Positions 8,727 through 17,326 of a stretch of 64,000 bases of DNA are shown piece after piece. Location: positions 1 through 64,000 of the forward strand of contig NZ_JAHLKM010000010.1 of the NCBI RefSeq assembly GCF_024449025.1, read 5' to 3'. This stretch comes from Natronomonas aquatica (GTDB taxonomy: Archaea; Halobacteriota; Halobacteria; Halobacteriales; Haloarculaceae). Positions within the stretch are counted from its first letter, which is position 1. The number at the start of each line of letters is the position of its first letter. The notes beneath the pieces are model-generated. The model ran no database searches. It was not told the origin of the DNA and saw nothing but the letters and a program-made list of their open reading frames with translations. The translations under genes were made by a program, and so were the position numbers.

Positions 8727-10349
8727 ATGCCAGAGATGGATCCGACCGATCACGATATCGCCGAACTCGGTCCGAAAATAAAGGACATCGACGACGAGGC
8801 GGAACTCGAGGAAATGCTGGCCCTGGAGGAAGGCGGCGAGGGTCGCGACCCGGTCGTGACGCTCATCGAGGACCGGCTACAGAAGGTAAGCGGTGACGAC
8901 GAAGGATCCGACCCCGCCAGCATCGACCTGACGGAGTCGACCATCGCGGACATCGCCAACATGATCCGCGGTATCGACGACGTCGAAGTGCTCCAGGACG
9001 TCCTCGAACGTGAAAAAGAGGGGAAAAACCGGAAGGGCGCCAAATCACGGATAGAGAAGAAAATAGACGACCTCCAGGAAAACGACGAGGAGGCCGAAAT
9101 CGAGTACGCTCCGCCCGAAGAGAGGTATCCGGAGCTGGATCACCCCACCAACGACAAACAGTACGTCGAGGGAACGGTCGACGGCGAGTACCGTGACATG
9201 TGGGTCTACTGTGAGACCCAGCAGGGAGCGCTCATCGACGTCTCCCGGGAGATGCTCGGCAAAGCCCGCGAGCTGATGGACGGGTACAACGAAGCATACG
9301 ACGAATCGGAGACGGTCGTCGCGGTTCTCGTCGGGGACGAAGTGGCCGATCTGGCCGAAGAGTGTCTCGCTTACGGCGCCGACCGCGTCGTCTACCACGA
9401 GGACGAACGGTTGGATCGGTTCCGACACAAACCGTACACAGAGATCTTCTGTCATATGTGCCGGGACTGGGGACCCGGGTGGCGCGACTACCACGAGCCC
9501 CGTTATACGCTGTTCCCGGCCACGAACAACGGTCGGGACCTCTCGGCGCTCGTTCAGGGCGAACTCGACTCGGGACTGGCTTCGGACTGTTCGGGACTAT
9601 ATATCGAGGCTGCGGACATCTCGAACCCGGCGAAGACGGGCACGCCGGGCGAGTCAAGGACATTCGAGAGGGTCCTTCACATGAAACGGCCCGATTTTTC
9701 AGGGTTCGAGTACTCGACGATCCTCTGTATCGACAAACCCCACCGGGACTTCCATCCGCAGGGCGCTTCGGTCATCCCGGGCAGTTTCGAGATACCGGAA
9801 GCCGACGCCGAAGCCGAGGGTGAAGTCTTCGAGCACGATACCGACCTGCCGGAGGAGTGGTTCCACATCGAGGTGACCGACTACGACCAACTCGAGGACG
9901 GCGTCGACCTCGCCGGAAACGAGGTCGTCGTCGCGCTCGGTCGGGGGATCGGCGAACAGCCGACGAAGGGGATGGAACTCGGCCTCGAACTCGTCGACGT
10001 CTTCGAGGAGGCCGATCTCGGCCTCTCGAGGGGGGTCATCACTGCCTCCTACGAATTCGACACTCACGTCGAAGAGTACGTCACGGAGGAGCGTCAGGTC
10101 GGCGAGTCGGGACAGGTCGTAGAGCCGGAACTATACATCGCGGCCGGTATCTCCGGCGCTATCCAGCACAAGGTCGGCATGGACGAATCGGACACGATCG
10201 TCGCGATCAACACCGATCCGGACGCCGAAATCAGGGACTTCTCGGATTACTACATCGAGGGCGACCTCTTCGAGGTGCTGCCCCGGCTGACGGAGGCGCT
10301 AAAGGAGGGCGAACTCTCCCGTGTGGTCGCGGGGGTGGACGATGACTGA
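8727..10349 (+). CDS. etfA: electron transfer flavoprotein alpha subunit (EtfA/FixB) with N-terminal helical repeats
   Basis: A 540-residue protein. The C-terminal 370 residues are EtfA: the FAD-binding domain shows ALGRGIGEQPTKGMELGLEL and the family signature PELYIAAGISGAIQHKVGM near residue 480, then VAINTDPDAEI. Ahead of it lie about 150 very acidic residues containing two similar units, about 18-52 and 80-114, each with the pattern I-x-x-IDD-x-x-x-L-x-x-x-L-x-x-E. The repeats look like short helical hairpins and are absent from bacterial EtfA; their role is unknown. It overlaps fixC by eight bases (ATGACTGA). Confidence 0.9.
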   Translation: MPEMDPTDHDIAELGPKIKDIDDEAELEEMLALEEGGEGRDPVVTLIEDRLQKVSGDDEGSDPASIDLTESTIADIANMIRGIDDVEVLQDVLEREKEGKNRKGAKSRIEKKIDDLQENDEEAEIEYAPPEERYPELDHPTNDKQYVEGTVDGEYRDMWVYCETQQGALIDVSREMLGKARELMDGYNEAYDESETVVAVLVGDEVADLAEECLAYGADRVVYHEDERLDRFRHKPYTEIFCHMCRDWGPGWRDYHEPRYTLFPATNNGRDLSALVQGELDSGLASDCSGLYIEAADISNPAKTGTPGESRTFERVLHMKRPDFSGFEYSTILCIDKPHRDFHPQGASVIPGSFEIPEADAEAEGEVFEHDTDLPEEWFHIEVTDYDQLEDGVDLAGNEVVVALGRGIGEQPTKGMELGLELVDVFEEADLGLSRGVITASYEFDTHVEEYVTEERQVGESGQVVEPELYIAAGISGAIQHKVGMDESDTIVAINTDPDAEIRDFSDYYIEGDLFEVLPRLTEALKEGELSRVVAGVDDD

Positions 10350-12003
10350 CGAGTACGAACACTTCGAGGCGGTCGTGGTCGGTGCCGGTCCAGGCGGAGC
10401 CGCGGCGGCGGCGACGCTGGCCGAACAGGGCGTCGAAACGCTCGTGTTGGAACGCGGCGTCGATGCCGGCTCGAAGAACGTTTCCGGCGGCCTGATCTAC
10501 GCCGAGAAATCCGCATCCTACACGATCGACAGCGTCTTCGATGGGTTCCGCGAGGAAGCGTCCGAACGCCCCGTCTCGGAGTACTACATCCACAATCTCG
10601 CCGGCGGTAAGGTCAAAACGCTCGATCTTTCGACGATTCATCACCACGACACGGAGTGGTGTGACGCGGTGCTTCGTCGGAAAATGGACTCGTGGCTTGC
10701 CGAGCGCGTCCACGAGAAGTGCAGCGAGACGGGCGGCGGCCTGTTGACGGACGTCCGCGTCAACGGCCTCCTACGGGAGGACGGGGATATCGTCGGCGTC
10801 ACCTGCGACGAGATCGATCCAATCCGGGCCGACGTGATCCTCGCGGCTGACGGCGTCAACTCCGAGCTGGCCCGCGAGGCCGGTTTGATGGACTGGGACG
10901 ACCCCGACGAGTGGTTTCAGGGCGTCAAGGCGGTCGTCGATATGGACCCGGACGCGATCGACGAGCGGTTCGGCGTCGACCCGGACGACGGCGTCGCCCA
11001 CCTGTTTTCAGGGGATCTCTTCGAGGGGGTCCGCGGCGGCGGGTTCCTCTATACAAACGAGGACTCGCTGTCAATCGGGACCGTCTTCCATCTGGATTCC
11101 CTGGCCGAACGGCGCGCCGAGCCCCACGAACTGCTCGATGCCTTGCTCACCCATCCGTTGTTGGATCGATGGCTCGACGGCGAATACGAGGAACGGGAGT
11201 ACGCCGCGAAGTTGGTGCCGGACTCGAAGAAAGCGGCCAACCCTTCGCCACATCGGGGTCGGCTGTTGCTCGTCGGTGACGCTGCCGGTCAGATGCAGGC
11301 CCAGGGGCCGATCATCAAGGGAATGAACCACGCGGTCACCGCCGGCGGGCTGGCGGCGGAAGCGTTCATCGAAGCCAGAACGCGCGGTGACACCGACGTA
11401 GCCGGCGATCTCTACGAGCGGAAACTCGTCGACGAGGGCGTCATGGCCAAACTCCGGCCCCGCCGCTATCGGATGACCCGGCGGCTCTCCGAGAACCGGC
11501 TGGCAACGAAGGTCGCCGGCTGCCTCGTCGATTCACTCCTCGGCCGCACCGGGATGAAACTGCTCGACGGCGTCGTAGAACGCGCCTTCAACTCGCCGTT
11601 CCTCCTCGGGATGGTCCCGGACACCCGGACGTCGTACGTGACTGTCCCGCGAGTCCTCGGGGAGACTCTGGGCGAACGTATCGAAGCCGAAAACGACATC
11701 GAGCCGCCGGATCTCGCCGACCGAATCGGCGGGCTCACCTACGATGTGGGCGATCCCCACATCGAGTTGCTGGATGAAAGCCACGAGGCCAGCGGAACCG
11801 CCGTTACCGCCTGTCCGGTCAGTGCGGAGGACTTCGGCGGCGGCTGTTACCGAAGCGAGACCGTCGAGCGAAACGGCGACACCCGGCAGGTGGTGAGCCT
11901 CGATACCCAACCCTGCGTCGAGTGTGGTACCTGTGCCGTTGTCGCCGATACCCACTGGGAGCACCCCGCCGGCGGGAACGGCGTCGAGTTCCGGGACGGA
12001 TAG
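10342..12003 (+). CDS. fixC: Etf-quinone oxidoreductase FixC with C-terminal FixX-type ferredoxin domain
   Basis: A 553-residue flavoprotein starting MTDEYEHFEAVVVGAGPGG, a Rossmann FAD-binding loop at about residues 9-17; an open frame exists from 10321 but the start at 10342 fits both the family and the overlap with etfA. The middle matches FixC/ETF-QO (LLVGDAAGQMQAQGPIIKGMN). The last 80 residues contain TACPVSAEDFGGGC and QPCVECGTCAVVADTHWEHP, a FixX-like iron-sulfur domain, so FixC and FixX are fused. The predicted role is delivery of Etf electrons to menaquinone at the membrane, possibly by flavin-based bifurcation as in FixABCX. Confidence 0.88.
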   Translation: MTDEYEHFEAVVVGAGPGGAAAAATLAEQGVETLVLERGVDAGSKNVSGGLIYAEKSASYTIDSVFDGFREEASERPVSEYYIHNLAGGKVKTLDLSTIHHHDTEWCDAVLRRKMDSWLAERVHEKCSETGGGLLTDVRVNGLLREDGDIVGVTCDEIDPIRADVILAADGVNSELAREAGLMDWDDPDEWFQGVKAVVDMDPDAIDERFGVDPDDGVAHLFSGDLFEGVRGGGFLYTNEDSLSIGTVFHLDSLAERRAEPHELLDALLTHPLLDRWLDGEYEEREYAAKLVPDSKKAANPSPHRGRLLLVGDAAGQMQAQGPIIKGMNHAVTAGGLAAEAFIEARTRGDTDVAGDLYERKLVDEGVMAKLRPRRYRMTRRLSENRLATKVAGCLVDSLLGRTGMKLLDGVVERAFNSPFLLGMVPDTRTSYVTVPRVLGETLGERIEAENDIEPPDLADRIGGLTYDVGDPHIELLDESHEASGTAVTACPVSAEDFGGGCYRSETVERNGDTRQVVSLDTQPCVECGTCAVVADTHWEHPAGGNGVEFRDG

Positions 12004-12006
12004 CGT

Positions 12007-12396
12007 ATGCCCGACGTCTCCGAACGTATCGCAGGGCTGTCGGAACGCGCCCGCCGCGACTACGAGGAGTTCGAGCCGCCACCAGACCCACCGGACGAAG
12101 AGCGGGCCATGGAATACCTCGTCGAGGGGGTCGGGGATGCCGTCTCGCTGTACATCGAGGTCCGGACCGGAGAGGGGATCCGGCTCGACGACGCCGAATT
12201 CGCCCTCCTGGAACGGGCGTTCAACGACTGGCTCGAACTGTACGCCGCCTGTTACGGTGTCGACCTCGAAGGATCATTTACAGTCCGTGAGGCGGCTGAA
12301 CTCGTCGTCGAGACACACAGCATCCGGGAAGCCGCGTTGCTATTGACTCATGTCCCCGACCGGGACCGTGGCCGACAGCGATCGGTACTCGATTGA
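12007..12396 (+). CDS. conserved protein of the Etf operon, function unknown
   Basis: A 129-residue acidic protein starting three bases after the fixC stop, so almost certainly co-transcribed. It is predicted mostly helical with one central hydrophobic helix (LYIEVRTGEGIRLDDAEFALLERAFNDW, in part). I see no metal or cofactor motif and no signal peptide. Its fixed position after etfB-etfA-fixCX suggests an accessory or assembly role for that complex, which is inference only. Confidence 0.7.
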   Translation: MPDVSERIAGLSERARRDYEEFEPPPDPPDEERAMEYLVEGVGDAVSLYIEVRTGEGIRLDDAEFALLERAFNDWLELYAACYGVDLEGSFTVREAAELVVETHSIREAALLLTHVPDRDRGRQRSVLD

Positions 12397-12426
12397 TATT
12401 ATTTAACCCGTCCGTATCGGCAACAA

Positions 12427-12435
12427 ATTTATATA
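12427..12435 (+). promoter_or_regulatory. TATA box for the HTH-GNAT gene
   Basis: ATTTATATA is centred 27 bases before the ATG at 12458 in an AT-rich pocket, the standard layout of a leaderless haloarchaeal promoter. Confidence 0.65.
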
Positions 12436-12457
12436 CTGATTAATAATATGAATTATC

Positions 12458-13192
12458 ATGCAATTTTCTGACGAGCTCGAGTTCAGCCACCGGGGGCGGA
12501 AGGACATCTACGACCACATCGAGCAGCACGGGACCGTCGACTACGAGGACGCACGCCGGGCGTTGAACATGAGTTCCGAGCAGTTCGGCCACCACGTTTC
12601 GGTTTTACGGCGTGACGGGATCGTCTCCCAGACGGACGAGGAGCTCCGGATCATCTTCGAGGACGAACGCAGCGAGACGTACGTAGAGGAGGGGCTGGAA
12701 GTAACGATACGGCAGGCCAGGGAGGACGACTTGACGGGGCTTGTCGGTGCGATCCGGGAGGCGCTGTCCGACAGGACGTACATCGAAGGCGAGACGCTCG
12801 CGGACGTCGTCGAAAGCGAGAACGTCCTGTTGCGGCACAACGAACTGATGAAGCGGGTCTTTTTCGTCGCGACAATCCACGGCGACGTGGTCGGATGGGT
12901 CCACATCAACGCTCCTGAGCTCAAAAAGCTCGAACACACCGCCGAGTTGACCCTCGGTGTCATCGACGAGTACCGGGGCCACGGTATCGGATCGAAACTG
13001 CTTGATCACGGCGTCGACTGGGCGCTCGATCACGACTTCGAGAAGCTCTACAACAGCGTCCCGGCGACGAACGATCGGGCCATCGAATTCCTGGAGTCGC
13101 GCGGGTGGGAGACCGAAGCCGTCCGGGAAGACCACTACCGGATCGACGACGAGTACGTCGACGAGGTGATGATGGCCAAACGGTTAGATTAG
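12458..13192 (+). CDS. winged-helix domain fused to a GNAT N-acetyltransferase
   Basis: A 244-residue protein. Residues about 1-65 form a winged helix (RKDIYDHIEQHGTVDYEDAR, then a recognition helix SSEQFGHHVSVLRRDG). Residues about 80-244 form a GNAT domain with the acetyl-CoA loop DEYRGHGIGSKLLDHGVDWA and a typical C-terminal VPATNDRAIEFLESRGW. The DNA-binding part suggests a regulator that senses or uses acetyl-CoA, or an acetyltransferase acting on a DNA-bound partner; the substrate is unknown. It converges with a small Cys-rich gene, their stops overlapping by four bases. Confidence 0.8.
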   Translation: MQFSDELEFSHRGRKDIYDHIEQHGTVDYEDARRALNMSSEQFGHHVSVLRRDGIVSQTDEELRIIFEDERSETYVEEGLEVTIRQAREDDLTGLVGAIREALSDRTYIEGETLADVVESENVLLRHNELMKRVFFVATIHGDVVGWVHINAPELKKLEHTAELTLGVIDEYRGHGIGSKLLDHGVDWALDHDFEKLYNSVPATNDRAIEFLESRGWETEAVREDHYRIDDEYVDEVMMAKRLD

Positions 13193-13350
13193 GGCCACTC
13201 CGAGTCGGCGTCCTCGAGCGGTCTCGGAACGATCCCGTCCGTCTGTGCCAGTCCCCTGGCGTGAGCCGTACAGACGTCCCTGTTTTCGTCCCACGGGATA
13301 CACAGCCGGACGGCCGCCGGCCTCTCACAGCCCGGCTCGGAACACTCCAT
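13189..13350 (-). CDS. small Cys-rich protein (53 residues), putative zinc-binding
   Basis: This short frame runs from ATG at 13350 to TAA at 13189 and encodes MECSEPGCERPAAVRLCIPW followed by an acidic tail. Cysteines at residues 3, 8, 17 and 27 plus His30 (CTAH) could bind zinc; the layout C-x4-C-x8-C-x9-C-x2-H is not a classic zinc ribbon. Codon use is strongly GC-rich at third positions like its neighbours, and the frame fills the otherwise empty 13193-13425 gap. It lies downstream of the MetE pair on the same strand. I believe similar small proteins occur in other haloarchaea but cannot confirm this. Confidence 0.65.
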   Translation of the reverse strand: MECSEPGCERPAAVRLCIPWDENRDVCTAHARGLAQTDGIVPRPLEDADSEWP

Positions 13351-13425
13351 ACAGACCCTACGGACGTACGCGTATCAGATCTTGGGGTCGGCCGGTCCGG
13401 CGGGCACACGTCCTACCGATCGACG

Positions 13426-14496
13426 TTACTCGCCCGCGTAGCCGACCGTTATCTCGCCGGCGTCGAGTCCGGACTCGACCTCGCGGGCAGCCTGCACCAT
13501 GTTCTCCATCTTCCGATAGGCGGCATCGCGGGGCAGAAGCTTCAGCCCACAGTCCGGGGAGACGGTGAGACGCTCCGGCGGCACGACCTCGAATCCTCTC
13601 TCGATGTTCGCTTTGATCTCCTCGACCGTCTCGACCTCGGCGGTATGGACGTCGACGACGCCCAACGCCAGGTCCTTGTCGAACTCCGGTTCGGTGAATA
13701 CTTCGAGCTGTTCGTAGCCATCGTTCGCGAGTTCGAGATCGTACTCGTGGACGGGCATATCGAGAATTTCCGGATAGATCCGCGAGTAGTCGCCGTAACA
13801 GACGTGCAGTCCGAGCCGGACGTCCTCGGGGATCCCCTCGGCGATGTGTTCGAGACACTCCCCGACGATCGCGTGGTCGTCCGGCGTCGTCGCCAGCGCC
13901 GGTTCGTCGATCTGGATGTACCTCGCCCCGGATTCGACGAGGGCATCGATCTCGGTGTTAACGAGATCAGCCAGTTCGTAGGCGAGTTCCGCCTCGCTGT
14001 CGTAGTGCTCGTTGAACGACCACGACGCCAGCGTGTAGGGGCCGGTGATCGGCACCTTCACCGGACGGTCGGTGACGCCCGTGGTGAACTCGAACTCGTC
14101 GACGAGCCAGGGCTCGTCGTAGCCGACCTCGTCGGCGACGGAGGGCTTATCGAAGTAGTTGTGCCCCCAGACCTTGACGGGGCCGTTGAACTCGTAGCCC
14201 TCGATGCGGTCGGCGAAGTATTCGACCATCTCGTTGCGCCGCATCTCCCCGTCGACGACCGCGTCGATCCCTGCCCGGACGTGTTCGTCCGTGATGAGAC
14301 GGGCGGCGTCGTCGAGCGCCTCGTTTAGATTCTCCTCGTCGAAGGCCCTCTCTTCGTCCTCGGCGAGTTCCTTCGCGCGGTTGAGCCACTTCGGCTTCGG
14401 GTACGAGCCGACCACGGTCGTCAGAAGGAAGTGATCGGTCGGGTGGTCCCCGGGACGGAACTGCGAACGGGTATCGGCGTAGCCGTCGGAACTCAT
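13426..14496 (-). CDS. metE: methionine synthase, zinc-bearing C-terminal-type MetE protein
   Basis: A 356-residue protein matching the catalytic half of cobalamin-independent methionine synthase. The conserved homocysteine/zinc elements are present: QIDEPAL, then LHVCYGDY (His-x-Cys zinc ligands) and SPDCGLK with the last Cys ligand. It would methylate homocysteine to methionine. The frame continues upstream to 14634, but the ATG at 14496 overlaps the stop of the preceding gene (ATGA) and begins just before the conserved TTVVGSYPKPKWL. With the 325-residue neighbour it looks like a MetE split into two chains. Confidence 0.85.
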   Translation of the reverse strand: MSSDGYADTRSQFRPGDHPTDHFLLTTVVGSYPKPKWLNRAKELAEDEERAFDEENLNEALDDAARLITDEHVRAGIDAVVDGEMRRNEMVEYFADRIEGYEFNGPVKVWGHNYFDKPSVADEVGYDEPWLVDEFEFTTGVTDRPVKVPITGPYTLASWSFNEHYDSEAELAYELADLVNTEIDALVESGARYIQIDEPALATTPDDHAIVGECLEHIAEGIPEDVRLGLHVCYGDYSRIYPEILDMPVHEYDLELANDGYEQLEVFTEPEFDKDLALGVVDVHTAEVETVEEIKANIERGFEVVPPERLTVSPDCGLKLLPRDAAYRKMENMVQAAREVESGLDAGEITVGYAGE

Positions 14497-15470
14497 AGCG
14501 ACACCTCCTCGGCGCCTTCCGCGAGCGCACCGAGTTTCGTTCGGGCCTTGTTCGCCGGCAGGTAGAACAGTTCGGTGTTGGAACTCACGTACACCGTATC
14601 GAAGGACTCGACGGGGACCTGATCTCGGACCCACTCGACGCGGTCGGCGATCTCACCGGGCGTCTCGACGAGCGTGTTCTGTCCGTCGACGACGCCGAGT
14701 GCGATGTCGTCTTTCGTTCCGTACTCCTGAATGTTGTAGACGCTCCCCTCGTGGTCCGTTACGAAATCGAAGCCGATCGCGTCCACGTCGGCGTCCATCA
14801 GGTGGGCGTACGGTTTCTCCGGGATCGATCCCCAGTAAGTGTGGACGACTACCTCGGCATCGGTCGCGGCGGCGACCGTATCGATCGCCTCGCTCGCCCG
14901 TTCGTCCTCGCCGTCGCCGGGCGCGTCGGTGACGAGCGACGGTTCCAGAAGAAAGAGCGTCTCGACGGGGGGGAACGAATCGACCGCCGCCGCGAGGAAC
15001 TCCGTGATCGCCTCGAGAAACGCCGCGTCGTCGCCGTAGTGTTCGTCAGTCGCGAGTTCGGAAAGCGAGTACGGCCCCGGGAGGATCGCCTGTGTCGCGT
15101 CGGAGGCCGAGAGCTCTGTTGCAACGTCGCCGTTCGGCGACAGCTCTCCCCGGACAACCGGCTCCCGGTAGAAATTGTTGTTGTCGTAGTACCGCACGAT
15201 CCCCCGAGTTTCGACGTTCTCGTGGACGGAAAGCGGGTGAGCCAGCATGTCGTCCCACCGGGCCTGTCCTTCGACGATCCGATCGAGACCGGCCTCGATT
15301 TGCCAGTCGACGAGTTCGTCCCGGACGCGGTCGTACGTCCCGGTTATCTCCGCCGACTCGTCGCCGGAGATCAGGTCGTCCTTCTGGTGGCCTTTGAGTT
15401 CCGCCAGCTCCTCTTTCGCCCAGTCGGGCAACGGATACAGACCGGGTGTCGTCGCGAGTACCTCTGTCAT
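14493..15470 (-). CDS. MetE-like partner protein lacking the zinc ligands
   Basis: A 325-residue TIM-barrel protein of the methionine synthase II family, first gene of the MetE pair. It has the fold landmarks (TTPGLYPLPDW, ILPGPYSLSELA, VVHTYWGS, VYVSSNTELFYLP), but where its partner has His-x-Cys it has His-x-Tyr, and the C-terminal Cys is Ser/Asn. It therefore probably cannot activate homocysteine and may correspond to the folate-binding N-terminal half of full-length MetE. The combined length (681) is slightly below that of bacterial MetE (about 750). The start follows a TATA box at 15495-15504. Confidence 0.8.
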   Translation of the reverse strand: MTEVLATTPGLYPLPDWAKEELAELKGHQKDDLISGDESAEITGTYDRVRDELVDWQIEAGLDRIVEGQARWDDMLAHPLSVHENVETRGIVRYYDNNNFYREPVVRGELSPNGDVATELSASDATQAILPGPYSLSELATDEHYGDDAAFLEAITEFLAAAVDSFPPVETLFLLEPSLVTDAPGDGEDERASEAIDTVAAATDAEVVVHTYWGSIPEKPYAHLMDADVDAIGFDFVTDHEGSVYNIQEYGTKDDIALGVVDGQNTLVETPGEIADRVEWVRDQVPVESFDTVYVSSNTELFYLPANKARTKLGALAEGAEEVSL

Positions 15471-15494
15471 TAGGCGCGGCTACGAGATGACGGT

Positions 15495-15529
15495 GTTTAA
15501 TATTTCCTACTCAGGAATTCTTGTGAGTA
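15495..15529 (-). promoter_or_regulatory. promoter and candidate operator of the MetE pair
   Basis: On the minus strand AATATTAAAC (15495-15504) is about 29 bases before the ATG at 15470. Just upstream, TACTCA at 15508-15513 and TGAGTA at 15524-15529 form an inverted repeat with a 10-base spacer, overlapping the stop of the HemK-like gene. The position suits a regulator that blocks or recruits TBP/TFB. Confidence 0.45.
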
Positions 15530-16086
15530 ATTTTTAGGACGACGAGACGCTCGAAGGGGAACCGCTCGGCGGCGATCTCCCGCGCTGTAAGCCCGGCATC
15601 GGCAGCGAGTCCGGCGACCGCATCGATATCGGTCAGCGACGACACGAGCAGATAGCTCCGGCCGTCCGGCTTCAGGACGCGGCCGACGTCGGCGACGAAC
15701 GGGCGGACGACGCGCCGTCCGTCCGGCCCCCCCGACAGCGCGTACTCGAGAGGGTCGTCCCACTCCGCGTCCGGTGGGGTCGGCAGGTACGGCGGGTTGA
15801 AAACGACGACGTCGAAGCTATCGGCGCGAAACGGTCGGGTCAGGTCTCCCCGTATCGTTTCGATCCCCTCTGCGCGTGCCCGCGCACACGCTTCGGGGCT
15901 GATATCGGAGCCGACGACGGTCGCGTTCGTCTCGGTTGCGATACGGCTCGCAACGTAGCCGGATCCGACCCCGACTTCGAGGGCGTACCCGCCGTCGATA
16001 CGCTCGATCGCCGTCTCCGCGAGGAGGTGAGAATCCTCCGCCGGTTCGTACACCGTCGGGACGTCCCGCTGTTCGGTGAGCTTCAT
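15511..16086 (-). CDS. HemK/PrmC-like N5-glutamine methyltransferase
   Basis: A 191-residue Rossmann-fold SAM methyltransferase. The SAM site is LEVGVGSGYVASRIA, and the catalytic NPPY motif occurs as VVFNPPYLPTPPDAEW, the signature of enzymes that methylate the glutamine of the GGQ motif in release factors. The short form without a long N-terminal domain is the archaeal/eukaryotic Mtq2 type, so the target is probably aRF1. It overlaps the MscS gene by one base, downstream of KsgA, a conserved haloarchaeal order. Confidence 0.85.
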   Translation of the reverse strand: MKLTEQRDVPTVYEPAEDSHLLAETAIERIDGGYALEVGVGSGYVASRIATETNATVVGSDISPEACARARAEGIETIRGDLTRPFRADSFDVVVFNPPYLPTPPDAEWDDPLEYALSGGPDGRRVVRPFVADVGRVLKPDGRSYLLVSSLTDIDAVAGLAADAGLTAREIAAERFPFERLVVLKITHKNS

Positions 16087-17294
16087 TATTTCGCGTCCTC
16101 GTCGGCGGGCGGGTCGGTAACCGAACCGGTGGCGGGCGTCGAGACGCTTCCGTTCTCCGATCCCGTCCCGGCCGGGTCGGCCGAGTCACGGTCAAGCCGC
16201 TTCGAGCGGTCCGTCTCCTCGGCCCGTCCGGTGAGTTCGCGTTGCGGGAACGGGATCTTGATCCCGTTGGCCTCGAACTCCGCTTTGACCGACTCGATCA
16301 CGGCGTTTTGTGCGCGCCACTTCTCTTGGACCCGCGGCGTCGTGATCCAGTACCGGAGCCGGAGGATCACCGCGGAGTCGGCGAACTCGTGTCTGATGAC
16401 GTCCGGCGGCGGCTGTTCGGCGACCGCCTCGACGCGCTCCATCGCCTCGACGGCGATCCGGGCGGCCGTGCCGATGTCCGTCTCGTAATCGATACCGACG
16501 TCCGTCTCCAGTCTAAGCCGGTCGGTTTTGGAGTAGTTGACGATCTCGTTTTCGGTCACTGCGTCGTTCGGTACCAGGACGTGTTCCTCGTTGAACGTCC
16601 GTATCTGGGTGTTGTACACGGTAATGTCCGTGACGATCCCCTCCCGGTCGGCGACGCGGATCCAGTCGCCGACCTCGAAGGGCCGGGCAAAGAGGATCAC
16701 GAACCCCGAGAGGATCCCGGATAAGGTCTTCCGGGCGGCAAAGCCGAAGACGATGCCGAGCACACCGGCCCCGAGAAAGAGGTTGGTGACCGGGATGCCC
16801 CAAAGCGCCACGACGAACGCCACGAACGGGATGAAGACGACGATCTGGATGGCGTGGTGGGCCACCGCACGCTGGTGTGGCGTGATGGCGACTCGTCCGG
16901 CACCGTACTTGATCGAGCGTTTTGTCAGCCGCGTGACTGTAACGCCCCCTGCGAAGACGATGAACGTCACGAGCGCTTTGACGCCCTGCTCCGGCGATAT
17001 CGACAGGAACTCGAGAGCGTTGAGCACGTCGTCGGGGATCCGCCAGACCGCGACCAGGAATCCGGTTAGCAGTACCGCCGTCGTCGTCACGAGAAGCGAC
17101 TGGACGACCTCGACGGTGTCGGCGTCGTGTCTGTCCTTCAGACGGGAGCCGAGGTAGTACAGGACCGCGACGACGAGAGCGAACACGACCGCCGAGGCCG
17201 CCGTCGCGGCGTACCTGGTCGCCACGGTATCGAACGTCCCCTGGATGCGATAGATCGCCTGCCAGTACCACTGCGACGAGAGGGGAAGCGACAT
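16086..17294 (-). CDS. mscS: MscS-family mechanosensitive ion channel
   Basis: A 402-residue membrane protein. Three hydrophobic segments precede the pore helix (about residues 25-50, 65-85, 105-125, then 150-200), with the glycine/alanine-rich TM3 sequence LFLGAGVLGIVFGFAARKTL. The beta domain follows: ARPFEVGDWIRVADREGIV and VPNDAVTENEIVNYSK are standard MscS elements. The C-terminal 50 residues are polar and acidic. It would release solutes on hypo-osmotic shock. It starts 33 bases after the KsgA stop. Confidence 0.92.
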   Translation of the reverse strand: MSLPLSSQWYWQAIYRIQGTFDTVATRYAATAASAVVFALVVAVLYYLGSRLKDRHDADTVEVVQSLLVTTTAVLLTGFLVAVWRIPDDVLNALEFLSISPEQGVKALVTFIVFAGGVTVTRLTKRSIKYGAGRVAITPHQRAVAHHAIQIVVFIPFVAFVVALWGIPVTNLFLGAGVLGIVFGFAARKTLSGILSGFVILFARPFEVGDWIRVADREGIVTDITVYNTQIRTFNEEHVLVPNDAVTENEIVNYSKTDRLRLETDVGIDYETDIGTAARIAVEAMERVEAVAEQPPPDVIRHEFADSAVILRLRYWITTPRVQEKWRAQNAVIESVKAEFEANGIKIPFPQRELTGRAEETDRSKRLDRDSADPAGTGSENGSVSTPATGSVTDPPADEDAK

Positions 17295-17326
17295 ACGCTC
17301 AGATCACCCCCGAACCGGGTCCCGGC

